Part shown: positions 55,920 through 64,000 of the stretch, piece by piece | How positions within the stretch are numbered: the first letter of the stretch is position 1 | How the letters are laid out: each line of letters opens with the position of its first letter | Assembly: GCF_017875955.1 (NCBI RefSeq) | Contig: NZ_JAGINK010000001.1 | Span: 1,121,001-1,185,000, forward strand | Reading direction: 5' to 3' | DNA: 64,000 bases | Origin: Pseudomonas sp. BP8 | GTDB taxonomy: Bacteria > Pseudomonadota > Gammaproteobacteria > Pseudomonadales > Pseudomonadaceae | The notes under the pieces: generated by a model | Database searches by the model: none | What the model was told of the DNA's origin: nothing | What the model saw: the letters and a program-made list of their open reading frames with translations, nothing else | Made by a program: the position numbers and the translations under genes

Positions 55920-56747
55920 TCAAGGCGCGAACGGCAGTTCGCGCTTGTGCTGGGTCTTGCGGTAGGTGCTGACGATGATGTCGAACGCTTCCTGGCTCAC
56001 CGGCTGGCCATGCAGGAACGCATCGATCTGCTGGTAGGTCACGCCATGTGACGCTTCATCCGGCTTGCCCGGCGCGAGGTCTTCCAGGTCCGCCGTCGGT
56101 ACTTTTTCCACCAGCGCCTCGGCCGCGCCAAAGCTACGGGCAATGGCCCGCACCTGGTGCTTCACCAGGCCGCTCAACGGCGCCAGATCACATGCGCCAT
56201 CACCAAATTTGGTAAAGAAGCCCATCACCGCTTCGGCCGCATGGTCAGTGCCGATGACCAGCCCGCCGCGCGCGCCGGCAATGGTGTACTGGGCGACCAT
56301 GCGCATGCGCGCCTTGGTGTTGCCGACGACAAAGTCGACCAGGGTCGGCGAGGCGCCTTCCAGGGTTTTCACCTCGCCTGCCAAGGCACGTACGGCGGGG
56401 GCGATGTCGACGGTGTGTACTTCATCGGCCTTGATCACGTCCAGGCACGCCTGGGCGTCATGCTCGTCGTGCTGCACCTGGTACGGCAGGCGCACGGCAA
56501 TGAAGCGGTAGGCGCTGTCGCCGCTGTCGGCGCGCAGCTCGTTGATCGCGCGCTGGGCGAGCAGGGCGGCCGTCAACGAGTCGACGCCACCACTGATGCC
56601 CAGGACCAGGGTCTTGAGCCGGGCATTGGCCAGGCAATCCTTGATGAAGGCCACGCGCCGGGCAACTTCGGCCTCGAGCGCGGCAGCGTCGGCAAATGGC
56701 GGCTGCACCTTGAGCTGCTGCGCGATCTCTTGCTGGACGGCTTGCAT
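55920..56747 (-). CDS. nadE: Ammonia-dependent NAD synthetase
   Basis: 275 residues with the PP-loop [14 protein letters not shown] at about residue 50, [43 protein letters not shown], and [14 protein letters not shown], as in short NadE enzymes. There is no glutaminase domain, so ammonia is the nitrogen donor. It makes NAD from nicotinate adenine dinucleotide. It is 3 bp downstream of pncB on the same strand, so the pair forms an NAD salvage operon. Confidence 0.96.
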   Translation of the reverse strand: MQAVQQEIAQQLKVQPPFADAAALEAEVARRVAFIKDCLANARLKTLVLGISGGVDSLTAALLAQRAINELRADSGDSAYRFIAVRLPYQVQHDEHDAQACLDVIKADEVHTVDIAPAVRALAGEVKTLEGASPTLVDFVVGNTKARMRMVAQYTIAGARGGLVIGTDHAAEAVMGFFTKFGDGACDLAPLSGLVKHQVRAIARSFGAAEALVEKVPTADLEDLAPGKPDEASHGVTYQQIDAFLHGQPVSQEAFDIIVSTYRKTQHKRELPFAP

Positions 56748-56750
56748 GGG

Positions 56751-57956
56751 TTACTCCTTGTGGGGGACTTTGAATACGTGGCGCAGGTAAGTGACGAAGT
56801 TTTCGTCGCGGCATTGGGTCTTGGCGGCCTCGTCGGAGATCTTCGCCACCGGCGAGCCGTTGCAGTCGGTCATTTTAAGCACGATGCTCATCGGCGCCAC
56901 CCCGGGCAGGTCGCAGGTCAGGTTGGTGCCAATGCCGAAGCTGACGTTGATGCGGCCACGCAGGGCACGGAAGATCTCCAGCGCGCGGGGCAGGTTGAGG
57001 CCATCGGAAAACACCAGGGTCTTGGTCATCGGGTCGATGCCCAGTTGCTGATAGTGCGCGATGGCTTTTTCTGCCCAGGCTACCGGTTCGCCGGAGTCGT
57101 GGCGCAAACCATCAAACAGCTTGGCGAAGTACAGGTCGAAATCGTTGAGGAAGGCATCCATGGTGATGCAGTCGGTCAAGGCGATACCGAGCAGCCCGCG
57201 GTACTCACGGACCCAGCAATCGAGTGCGGCGATCTGGCTGTCGATCAGCCGCGGACCGAGTTGCTGGTGCGCCATGATCCACTCGTGGGCCATGGTGCCC
57301 AGTGGCTTGATATCCAGTTTCCATGCCAGGTCGACATTGCTGGTACCGACGAAGCGCCCCGGGAAGTCGTCGCGCAGGACCCGCACCACTTCTTCCTGGA
57401 CGCGGCTGGAGAAGCGCCGCCGGGTGCCGAAATCGGCGACCTGCAGCTCGGCCAGTTCGTCGTCGCTGGCGTGCGCGCGGAGCCAGTCGAACTTGCGGTA
57501 GAGCTGGTCGCTGGCATCGCTCAGGCGCATGCGCGGGTGCAGGTGGCGGTTGCGCACCTCGCTGATGATCGCCAGCAGGGGGACCTCGAACAGGATCACA
57601 TGCAGCCAGGGACCCCGCAGGCGCAGGCACAACTGATCGTTCTCGATGCCCAGTTGCAGGTAGCGCAGGTTGAAGCGGAACAGGCGCAGAAAGCGCAGGA
57701 AGTCCGGCTTGAGGAAGCTGATGCGTTCCAGAAAGGCCAGCTGGCCATCATCGAGGGTGAGCTCGCTGAGCAATTCTATCTGTTTGCGAATCTCGCCCAG
57801 ATAAGGCCGCAGGTCCTCGCCGTTACGGCAGCGAAACTCCCACTCGACGTCGGCGTCCGGGTAGTTGTGCAGCACCGCCTGCATCATGGTCAGCTTGTAG
57901 AAGTCGGTGTCGAGCAGGTTGTGCACGATGCGCTCGGCGAATGCGCTCTCGCTCAT
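56751..57956 (-). CDS. pncB: Nicotinate phosphoribosyltransferase
   Basis: 401 residues beginning [64 protein letters not shown] contains the conserved histidine region, and [23 protein letters not shown] and [13 protein letters not shown] bind phosphoribose. It converts nicotinate and PRPP to nicotinate mononucleotide, the step before NadD and NadE. It is co-transcribed with nadE. Confidence 0.96.
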   Translation of the reverse strand: MSESAFAERIVHNLLDTDFYKLTMMQAVLHNYPDADVEWEFRCRNGEDLRPYLGEIRKQIELLSELTLDDGQLAFLERISFLKPDFLRFLRLFRFNLRYLQLGIENDQLCLRLRGPWLHVILFEVPLLAIISEVRNRHLHPRMRLSDASDQLYRKFDWLRAHASDDELAELQVADFGTRRRFSSRVQEEVVRVLRDDFPGRFVGTSNVDLAWKLDIKPLGTMAHEWIMAHQQLGPRLIDSQIAALDCWVREYRGLLGIALTDCITMDAFLNDFDLYFAKLFDGLRHDSGEPVAWAEKAIAHYQQLGIDPMTKTLVFSDGLNLPRALEIFRALRGRINVSFGIGTNLTCDLPGVAPMSIVLKMTDCNGSPVAKISDEAAKTQCRDENFVTYLRHVFKVPHKE

Positions 57957-58050
57957 GTAAAGCTCCAGGTCAGCGGCGCTCGCTGAAACGGCGCAAGCGC
58001 GCGGGGGTGGCGGTTATTGTGCCAGTGTTTTTCGGGGGAGTGTCAGTTGT

Positions 58051-58082
58051 GGCCGCTTCGCGGGGCAAGCCCGCTCTTACAG
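58051..58082. repeat. Single REP unit in the pncB-braC gap
   Basis: GGCCGCTTCGCGGGGCAAGC with CCCGCTCTTACAGG, a half element of the CCTCTTCGCGGG type. The remaining 57957-58456 gap shows no gene; it holds the braC promoter and several short TTGCAC/TGGCAC repeats. Confidence 0.7.
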
Positions 58083-58382
58083 GTTCAGATAACGCGGCGA
58101 TCTTGCAGAAACAGGTGTTTTTCCGTGCACCAGCTAGCCTTGAAACAGTGCCCCCTGTAGCAGTCGCGCACCAGCGGTGTGCACTTCGGTGACGCACGCG
58201 GTTACAGGCAGGTTGCACGTTCACACTGGGCGGGGTTGCAATGATGGCACTGGATGGTTGCTCCTTTGCTGGGTCGGTGGTGGCGCCTTGCCGGTGCCAG
58301 ACGGTTGCACGCTCAATAAAGAAAGCCCGGCGCGTGCCGCCGCGCAGCCCTCCCGGTGTGTTTCCTTGAATAACAAAACCAA

Positions 58383-58398
58383 TGGCACGGCCCTTGCT
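58383..58398 (+). promoter_or_regulatory. Sigma-54 (RpoN) promoter of the braC-livHMGF operon
   Basis: TGGCACGGCCCTTGCT matches the -24/-12 consensus TGGCACG-N4-TTGC(A/T) at every defined position. The predicted start near 58410 leaves a 47-nt leader before braC. An enhancer-binding protein site should lie upstream but was not identified. Confidence 0.75.
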
Positions 58399-58456
58399 CT
58401 GAGCAAGGTGCTGAAGTTGTAGTGCCAACCAAAAAAAACTCTAGGAGCACCACCTC

Positions 58457-59593
58457 ATGTCGCAGACGTTTTACAAGAAAGGTTTCCTGGCGCTCGCCGT
58501 GGCTACGGCACTGGGTGTTTCTTCGTATGTTCAGGCCGACCTCAAGATCGGCGTCGCAGGCCCGATGACCGGGGCCAACGCAGCGTTTGGCGAGCAATAC
58601 ATGAAAGGTGCGCAGGCAGCGGCCGACAAGATCAACGCCGCAGGCGGCGTCAATGGCGAGAAAATCCAGTTGGTAAAAGGCGATGACGCCTGCGAGCCGA
58701 AGCAAGCCGTGGCCGTCGCCAACCGCCTGGTCGATCAGGACAAGGTAGCCGGCGTGGTAGGGCACTTCTGCTCGTCGAATACCATTCCCGCATCCGAGGT
58801 GTATGCCGATGCCGGGGTCATCGCCATCACGCCTGGCTCGACCAACCCGCAGGTGACCGAGCGCGGTCTGGACGCCATGTTCCGCATGTGCGGGCGTGAC
58901 GACCAGCAAGGTATCGTCGCCGGTGACTACATTGTCGATGTGCTCAAAGGCAAGAAGGTCGCGGTTCTGCACGACAAGGACACCTATGGCCAGGGCCTGG
59001 CGGACGCGACCAAGGCTCAGCTTGAGAAGCGCGGGGTAAAACCCGTGCTGTATGAAGGCCTGACCCGTGGCGAGAAAGACTTCAGCGCCGTGGTCACCAA
59101 GATCCGTGGCGCAGGCGCCGACGTGGTCTACTTCGGCGGCCTGCATCCGGAAGCCGGCCCGCTGGTTCGCCAGTTGCGTGAAGCCGGCCTGAAAGACGTC
59201 AAGTTCATGTCCGATGACGGCATCGTCACCGACGAACTGGTCGCCACTGCGGGCGGCGCACAATATGTCGATGGCGTGTACATGACCTTCGGCGCCGACC
59301 CGCGCCTGCTGCCCGACAGCAAGGCGGTAGTCGACGAGTTCCGCAAGAACGGTACCGAGCCAGAGGGCTACACCCTGTACGCCTACGCTTCGGTTCAGGC
59401 CCTGGCTGCCGCCTTCAACGGCGCCAAGTCGAACAAGGGCGAAGAGGCCGCCAAGTGGCTCAAGGCCAACCCGGTGCAGACCGTCATGGGCGAGAAGAAG
59501 TGGGACGCCAAGGGTGACCTGACCGTCTCCGACTATGTGGTCTACCAGTGGGACAAGGACGGTAAGTACCACCAGCTGGAAAAACAAAAATAA
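58457..59593 (+). CDS. braC: Branched-chain amino-acid ABC transporter, periplasmic binding protein
   Basis: 378 residues. A signal peptide (MSQTFYKKGFLALAVATALGVSSYVQA) precedes DLKIGVAGPMTGANAAFGEQYMKGAQAAADKINAAGG, the start of LIV-type binding proteins. The two lobes with DDACEPKQAVAVANRLV and GHFCSSNTIPASEVY, plus the disulfide pair, fit LivJ/LivK/BraC. It captures leucine, isoleucine, valine (and alanine or threonine in BraC) for the membrane complex encoded just downstream. TAGGAG lies at 58443-58448. Confidence 0.95.
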   Translation: MSQTFYKKGFLALAVATALGVSSYVQADLKIGVAGPMTGANAAFGEQYMKGAQAAADKINAAGGVNGEKIQLVKGDDACEPKQAVAVANRLVDQDKVAGVVGHFCSSNTIPASEVYADAGVIAITPGSTNPQVTERGLDAMFRMCGRDDQQGIVAGDYIVDVLKGKKVAVLHDKDTYGQGLADATKAQLEKRGVKPVLYEGLTRGEKDFSAVVTKIRGAGADVVYFGGLHPEAGPLVRQLREAGLKDVKFMSDDGIVTDELVATAGGAQYVDGVYMTFGADPRLLPDSKAVVDEFRKNGTEPEGYTLYAYASVQALAAAFNGAKSNKGEEAAKWLKANPVQTVMGEKKWDAKGDLTVSDYVVYQWDKDGKYHQLEKQK

Positions 59594-59604
59594 CAACGGC
59601 TGAC

Positions 59605-59626
59605 GGCCCGGGCGCGCGCCCGGGCC
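59605..59626 (+). terminator. Perfect GC palindrome between braC and the permease genes
   Basis: A 22-nt uninterrupted palindrome (core GGGCGCGCGCCC) 11 bp after the braC stop, without a T-run. It probably protects the braC mRNA end and lowers expression of the permease genes, as is common where binding proteins need higher levels. The rest of the gap to 59747 shows nothing else. Confidence 0.6.
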
Positions 59627-59747
59627 AACGCCCCTGCGGTACCTGTCTTTATCCGTAGATCTGCACCGGTTCTGCGCTGCGAGGGCCGCTTCATCCGAGG
59701 CTCGCCGTGGTCGGCGCTTGTGCAATCTCACTCAGCGAGATTGCGTT

Positions 59748-60662
59748 ATGGATGGTATTTTCCTGCAGCAACTGGTCAATGGCCTGACCCTCGGGTCGGT
59801 CTATGGCTTGATCGCCATCGGCTACACAATGGTCTATGGCATCATCGGCATGATCAACTTCGCGCACGGCGAGGTGTACATGATCTCCGCATACCTTGCG
59901 GCGATCAGCCTGGCATTGCTGGCTTATTTCGGTGTCGAATCCTTCCCCCTGCTGATGCTCGGCACACTGCTGTTCACCGTGGTGGTCACCGGTGTGTACG
60001 GCTTCACCATTGAACGCATCGCCTACAAACCGCTGCGCAATTCCACTCGGCTGGCGCCACTGATCAGCGCCATCGGTATTTCGCTGATCCTGCAGAACTA
60101 CGCCCAGATCAGCCAGGGTGCTCGTCAGCAAGGCGTGCCGACCCTGCTCGAAGGTGCTTGGCGCGTGGAAGTGGGCACAGGCTTCGTGCAACTGACCTAC
60201 ACCAAGATCTTCATCCTCATTGCCGCGTTCGTCGGCATGGGCCTGCTCACGTATGTGATCAAGTACACCAAGCTCGGACGCATGTGCCGCGCGACCCAGC
60301 AAGACCGCAAGATGGCCTCGATCCTGGGCATCAATACCGACCGGGTGATCTCCTACGTGTTCGTCATTGGCGCGGTGATGGCCGCCCTGGCCGGCGTGTT
60401 GATCACCATGAACTACGGCACCTTTGACTTCTATGCCGGCTTCATCATCGGCATCAAGGCGTTTACCGCGGCGGTGCTGGGCGGCATCGGCTCGTTGCCG
60501 GGTGCCATGTTGGGCGGGATTATCCTGGGGATTTCCGAGTCGCTGTTCGCAGGCCTGATCAACTCCGACTACAAGGACGTGTTCAGCTTCTCGCTGCTGG
60601 TGCTGATCCTCATCTTCCGTCCCCAAGGCCTGCTGGGTCGCCCGCTCGTGGCTAAGGTGTGA
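59748..60662 (+). CDS. livH: Branched-chain amino-acid ABC transporter permease LivH/BraD
   Basis: 304 residues with about eight membrane segments, starting MDGIFLQQLVNGLTLGSVYGLIAIGYTMVYGIIGMINFAHGEVYM, the signature of LivH. ATQQDRKMASILGINTDRVI is the ATPase-docking loop. It forms the membrane channel with LivM. I start at ATG 59748; upstream in-frame codons (from 59718) are not family-like. Its stop overlaps the livM start region. Confidence 0.95.
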   Translation: MDGIFLQQLVNGLTLGSVYGLIAIGYTMVYGIIGMINFAHGEVYMISAYLAAISLALLAYFGVESFPLLMLGTLLFTVVVTGVYGFTIERIAYKPLRNSTRLAPLISAIGISLILQNYAQISQGARQQGVPTLLEGAWRVEVGTGFVQLTYTKIFILIAAFVGMGLLTYVIKYTKLGRMCRATQQDRKMASILGINTDRVISYVFVIGAVMAALAGVLITMNYGTFDFYAGFIIGIKAFTAAVLGGIGSLPGAMLGGIILGISESLFAGLINSDYKDVFSFSLLVLILIFRPQGLLGRPLVAKV

Positions 60663-61954
60663 ACATGTCCTCAGCGCAAACTGTTTCTTCCGCATTCGAT
60701 ATCAAACGCAGCCTGATCGAAACCGTGGTTGCCGGCCTGCTGGCACTGATCGTGTTTGGCCCTGTGGTCGGCGTGGTGCTCGACGGCTATACCTTCAATG
60801 CCGAGCCGGCCCGTGTGGCCTGGTTGGTCGGCGGGGTAATGGTCGGGCGCTTCCTGCTCAGCCTGTTCTTCCAGAGCAGCGCCGGCCAGCGCATGCTGCA
60901 AGGCTTCGACAGTGGCGGCACGGGCGTGCATGTGTTGGCGCCAGACTACAAGTCGCGCCTGCGCTACATCATCCCGGCGCTGGTGGTGATCGCCATTGTC
61001 TTTCCGATCTTTGCCAACAAGTACCTGCTGACCGTGGTCATCCTCGGCCTGATCTACGTGCTGCTAGGCCTGGGCCTGAACATCGTGGTCGGCCTGGCCG
61101 GGCTGCTCGACCTGGGCTACGTGGCGTTCTACGCGATCGGCGCCTATGGCCTGGCGCTGGGCTATCAATACCTGGGCCTGGGCTTCTGGAGTGTGCTGCC
61201 GCTGGCGGCCATTGCTGCGGCATTGGCCGGGTGCATATTGGGCTTTCCGGTGTTGCGCATGCACGGTGACTACCTGGCGATCGTCACCCTGGGCTTTGGC
61301 GAGATCATCCGGCTGGTGCTGAACAACTGGCTGTCGTTTACCGGTGGGCCCAACGGCATGCCGGCGCCGTCGCCGACCTTCTTTGGCCTGGAGTTCGGCC
61401 GTCGCGCCAAGGACGGCGGGGTGCCGTTCCACGAGTTCTTCGGCATCGACTACAACCCCAATATCAAATTCCTGTTCATCTACATCGTGTTGTTCCTGGT
61501 GGTGCTGGCGGTGCTCTACATCAAGCACCGGCTGACCCGCATGCCGGTCGGCCGTGCCTGGGAAGCGCTGCGCGAAGACGAGATCGCCTGCCGCTCGATG
61601 GGCCTCAACCACGTGCTGGTCAAGCTCTCGGCGTTCACTCTCGGGGCGTCCACGGCGGGCCTGGCCGGGGTGTTCTTTGCCACCTACCAGGGCTTCGTCA
61701 ACCCGTCGTCGTTCACCTTCTTCGAGTCGGCGCTGATCCTCGCGATCGTTGTACTGGGCGGCATGGGTTCGACCGTTGGTGTGGTCATCGCGGCGTTCGT
61801 CCTGACCGTGGCGCCGGAGTTGCTGCGCAGCTTCTCCGAGTACCGCGTGCTGCTGTTCGGCGTGTTGATGGTGTTGATGATGATCTGGCGACCGCGCGGA
61901 CTGATCCGTATCAGCCGTGCCGGTGTGGTCCCGCGTAAAGGAGTGGCGCCATGA
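60659..61954 (+). CDS. livM: High-affinity branched-chain amino-acid ABC transporter permease LivM/BraE
   Basis: 431 residues with about ten hydrophobic segments. An N-terminal extension (DUF3382-like, MSSAQTVSSAFDIKRSLIETVVAGLLALIVFGPVVGVVLDGY) precedes the LivM core with LGLNIVVGLAGLLDLGYVAFYAIGAY, FPVLRMHGDYLAIVTLGFGEI and the docking loop WEALREDEIACRSMGLN. It partners LivH in the membrane. The start overlaps livH and the end overlaps livG (ATGA). Confidence 0.95.
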   Translation: MNMSSAQTVSSAFDIKRSLIETVVAGLLALIVFGPVVGVVLDGYTFNAEPARVAWLVGGVMVGRFLLSLFFQSSAGQRMLQGFDSGGTGVHVLAPDYKSRLRYIIPALVVIAIVFPIFANKYLLTVVILGLIYVLLGLGLNIVVGLAGLLDLGYVAFYAIGAYGLALGYQYLGLGFWSVLPLAAIAAALAGCILGFPVLRMHGDYLAIVTLGFGEIIRLVLNNWLSFTGGPNGMPAPSPTFFGLEFGRRAKDGGVPFHEFFGIDYNPNIKFLFIYIVLFLVVLAVLYIKHRLTRMPVGRAWEALREDEIACRSMGLNHVLVKLSAFTLGASTAGLAGVFFATYQGFVNPSSFTFFESALILAIVVLGGMGSTVGVVIAAFVLTVAPELLRSFSEYRVLLFGVLMVLMMIWRPRGLIRISRAGVVPRKGVAP

Positions 61955-62826
61955 GTGAGGAAATCATTCTGTCGGTCGAACACCTGATGATGCAGTTCGG
62001 CGGCATCAAGGCGCTCAGCGATGTCAGCCTGCAGGTCAAGCGCAACCAGATCTTCGCCCTGATCGGGCCTAACGGCGCCGGCAAGACCACCGTGTTCAAC
62101 TGCCTGACCGGCTTCTACAAGGCCAGTGGCGGGCGCATCGAACTCAACGTGCGCGGCAACCGCACCGACGTCATCCAACTGCTAGGCGAGCGCTTCCAGG
62201 CGACTGACTTCGTTTCGCCGGCACGCTTTGCCAACCGCCTGTACTACAAGATGTTCGGCGGTACTCACCTGGTCAACCGTGCAGGCCTGGCCCGGACCTT
62301 CCAGAACATTCGCCTGTTCAAGGAAATGTCGGTAGTGGAAAACCTGCTGGTGGCCCAGCACATGTGGGTCAACCGCAACCTGCTGGCCGGGGTGCTCAAC
62401 ACCAAGGCTTATCGCAAGGCCGAGAGCGATGCGCTGGACCACGCCTTCTACTGGCTGGAGGTGGTCGACCTGGTCGATTGTGCCAACCGCCTGGCGGGCG
62501 AATTGTCCTACGGCCAGCAACGCCGGCTGGAGATCGCCCGGGCCATGTGTACGCGGCCCAAGATCATCTGCCTGGACGAACCGGCGGCTGGTCTCAATCC
62601 GCAGGAAACCGAGGCGCTGAGCCGCATGATCCGCGTCTTGCGCGATGAGCATGACATCACCGTGGTGCTCATCGAGCATGACATGGGCATGGTCATGAGC
62701 ATCTCCGACCATATCGTCGTCCTCGACCACGGCAACGTCATTGCCGAAGGCGCACCGCAGGAAATCCGCCACAACCCGACGGTAATCGCCGCTTATCTGG
62801 GTGCTGATGAAGAGGAACTGGTATGA
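61951..62826 (+). CDS. livG: Branched-chain amino-acid ABC transporter ATPase LivG/BraF
   Basis: 291 residues with Walker A GPNGAGKTTVFNCLTGF, the LivG-specific TFQNIRLFKEMSVVENLLVAQH, signature LSYGQQRRLEIARAM, Walker B IICLDEPAAGLNP and the H-loop IEHDM. It powers uptake together with LivF. An insertion of about 20 residues after the Walker A region is usual for Pseudomonas LivG. Both ends overlap neighbouring genes by 4 bp. Confidence 0.96.
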   Translation: MSEEIILSVEHLMMQFGGIKALSDVSLQVKRNQIFALIGPNGAGKTTVFNCLTGFYKASGGRIELNVRGNRTDVIQLLGERFQATDFVSPARFANRLYYKMFGGTHLVNRAGLARTFQNIRLFKEMSVVENLLVAQHMWVNRNLLAGVLNTKAYRKAESDALDHAFYWLEVVDLVDCANRLAGELSYGQQRRLEIARAMCTRPKIICLDEPAAGLNPQETEALSRMIRVLRDEHDITVVLIEHDMGMVMSISDHIVVLDHGNVIAEGAPQEIRHNPTVIAAYLGADEEELV

Positions 62827-63539
62827 CTGCACCCATTCTCGAGCTGAAGGACCTGGACGTGTTCTACGGGCCGATCCAGGCGCTGAAAAAGGTCTCGATG
62901 CACATCAACGAAGGCGAGACGGTAAGCCTGATCGGTGCCAACGGCGCGGGCAAGTCGACCTTGCTGATGTCGATCTTCGGCCAGCCGCGCGCGGCGTCCG
63001 GGCAGATCGTCTATCGCGGCACCGACATTACCCGCAAGTCCTCGCACTACATTGCTTCCAACGGCATCGCCCAGTCGCCGGAAGGACGCCGGGTGTTTCC
63101 CGACATGACTGTCGAGGAGAACCTGATGATGGGCACCATCCCGATCGGCGACAAGCATGCCGCCGAGGACATGCAGCGCATGTACGAACTGTTCCCGCGG
63201 TTGAAGGAGCGGCGTACCCAGCGGGCGATGACCATGTCCGGTGGCGAGCAGCAGATGCTGGCGATTGCCCGGGCCTTGATGAGCCGGCCCAAGCTGTTGT
63301 TGCTCGATGAACCGTCGCTGGGGCTGGCGCCGATCGTGGTCAAGCAGATCTTTGCCACCCTGCGTGAGTTGGCCAAGACCGGTATGACCATCTTTCTGGT
63401 CGAACAGAATGCCAACCATGCGCTGAAGCTGTCGGACCGGGCTTACGTGATGGTCAACGGGCAGATTCGCATGACCGGTACGGGGCAGGAGTTGCTGGTC
63501 AACGAAGAAGTGCGTAACGCCTATCTCGGCGGCCATTGA
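62823..63539 (+). CDS. livF: Branched-chain amino-acid ABC transporter ATPase LivF/BraG
   Basis: 238 residues with Walker A GANGAGKSTLLMSIFG, SPEGRRVFPDMTVEENLMMG (typical of LivF), signature MSGGEQQMLAIARALM, Walker B LLLDEPSLGLAPI and H-loop VEQNANHAL. It is the second ATPase of the complex and the last gene of the operon. A REP pair begins one base after its stop. Confidence 0.96.
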   Translation: MTAPILELKDLDVFYGPIQALKKVSMHINEGETVSLIGANGAGKSTLLMSIFGQPRAASGQIVYRGTDITRKSSHYIASNGIAQSPEGRRVFPDMTVEENLMMGTIPIGDKHAAEDMQRMYELFPRLKERRTQRAMTMSGGEQQMLAIARALMSRPKLLLLDEPSLGLAPIVVKQIFATLRELAKTGMTIFLVEQNANHALKLSDRAYVMVNGQIRMTGTGQELLVNEEVRNAYLGGH

Positions 63540-63668
63540 GATTGCTGGGGCCGCTGCGCGGCCCTTTCGCGACACAAGGCCGCTCCCACAAGGCGCTTCC
63601 ACAGGCGCCGCGACTCTGTGGGAGCGGCCTTGTGTCGCGAAAGGGCTGCACAGCAGCCCCAGCAATCT
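63540..63668. repeat. REP pair (BIME), CGCGACACAAGGCCGCTCC type
   Basis: A long palindrome bounded by AGATTGCTGGGGC and GCCCCAGCAATCT, with the inner units TTTCGCGACACAAGGCCGC and GCGGCCTTGTGTCGCGAAA. It starts at the livF stop and may end the operon transcript. Confidence 0.9.
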
Positions 63669-64000
63669 CAATGTGGACAACGTGTCGCACACCCGCCGCC
63701 ATATCCCCGCAAACCCCGCTCCGAGCCCTTGTTTCCACAGGCACAAAACTGTCCACGGATAATGTGTGGCTGCCTGTGGAAAACATGGTGGCAATCAGCT
63801 GTAGGCCCCACCGTTAGAGGCCTGGAGGTGTCTGATCGTTTTTTGATCAAGTGCTGCTAATCATTGATTCTACAGGGATAAATCCACACCCTAGGCATCC
63901 ACCATAAATCCTGTCAATTCTGTGGATAACTCTGTGCAAAAGCCTTGGACAGACCGCTGCAAGCGGCACGTTTGAAAGCGTTGCGCCATCACCACAGAGT
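63669..64000. other. Gene-free end of window with DnaA-box-like 9-mers
   Basis: No supported gene in 332 bp. TGTGGATAA at 63921-63929 is a perfect reverse DnaA box (TTATCCACA). Related words are TTTCCACAG at about 63730, TGTCCACGG and GATAATGTGTGG at about 63752-63767, CTGTGGAAAAC at about 63773, and AAATCCACAC at about 63880. The stretch 63830-63920 is AT-rich for this genome. The next gene lies beyond the window. Confidence 0.5.

Noticed and set aside
58200..58320. Second sigma-54 promoter (TGGCACTGGATGGTTGCT)
   Set aside because: The spacing between the two elements is two bases too long for RpoN binding.

Overview
The window looks like a chromosome segment of a Pseudomonas of the putida/fluorescens lineage. 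The evidence is the gene order queG-nnrD-tsaE-amiB-mutL-miaA-hfq-hflX-hflK-hflC-hisZ-purA, the block rnr-rlmB-rpsF-rpsR-DUF2232-rplI-dnaB, an azurin gene, a bra/liv branched-chain amino-acid operon, high GC, and many REP/BIME palindromes of two types (core CCTCTTCGCGGG..CCCGCTCC and core TTTCGCGACACAAGGCCGCTCC). No plasmid, phage or integrase gene was seen.

Layout. 1-12.6 kb: housekeeping cluster for queuosine, metabolite repair, t6A, cell-wall amidase, mismatch repair, i6A, Hfq, HflX, the HflKC complex, HisZ and PurA. 12.6-13.5 kb: gene-free, repeat-rich stretch with a hexanucleotide repeat, a REP pair and a 41-nt inverted repeat. 13.5-18.2 kb: chemoreceptor, then an iron-type ABC permease and binding protein on the minus strand. 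18.3-34.7 kb: a large minus-strand biosynthetic block: GH88-like hydrolase, MFS exporter, acyl-CoA dehydrogenase-like enzyme, AMP-ligase, CoA-transferase, ThiS-like sulfur carrier, JAMM protease, MoeZ-type ThiF-rhodanese, an acyl-thioester-reductase/aminotransferase fusion, a ThDP-type enzyme, an FptX/RhtX-like permease and a methyltransferase. It is faced by a PchR-type AraC regulator behind a good Fur box. 36.2-41.8 kb: a Fur-box-preceded cassette of TonB-dependent receptor, hemophilin/TbpB-like secreted protein and Slam (DUF560) outer-membrane translocator. 41.9-42.2 kb: two tandem tRNA-Leu(CAG). 42.4-49.7 kb: rnr to dnaB. 49.7-51.6 kb: a lone, compositionally different ABC exporter. 52-58 kb: YgiQ, LOG-type protein, azurin, NadE, PncB. 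58.4-63.5 kb: braC-livHMGF behind a sigma-54-type promoter. 63.5-64 kb: REP pair and a sequence rich in DnaA-box-like 9-mers.

How it works together. The accessory part (18.3-41.9 kb) looks like an iron-responsive acquisition island with two systems side by side. The first probably makes and recovers a small sulfur-containing metallophore: thiocarboxylate chemistry from ThiF/ThiS/JAMM, acyl activation by AMP-ligase/CoA-transferase/dehydrogenase, reductive amination by the fusion, methylation, MFS export and FptX-like import, under AraC and Fur control. The second probably secretes a heme-binding protein through Slam and takes up its ligand through the TonB receptor. The thiocarboxylate module resembles those of the PDTC and thioquinolobactin pathways, but the rest of the gene set does not match either cluster as I know them. 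I regard this as the most likely undescribed system in the window. Function assignments within it are inference from motifs and context.
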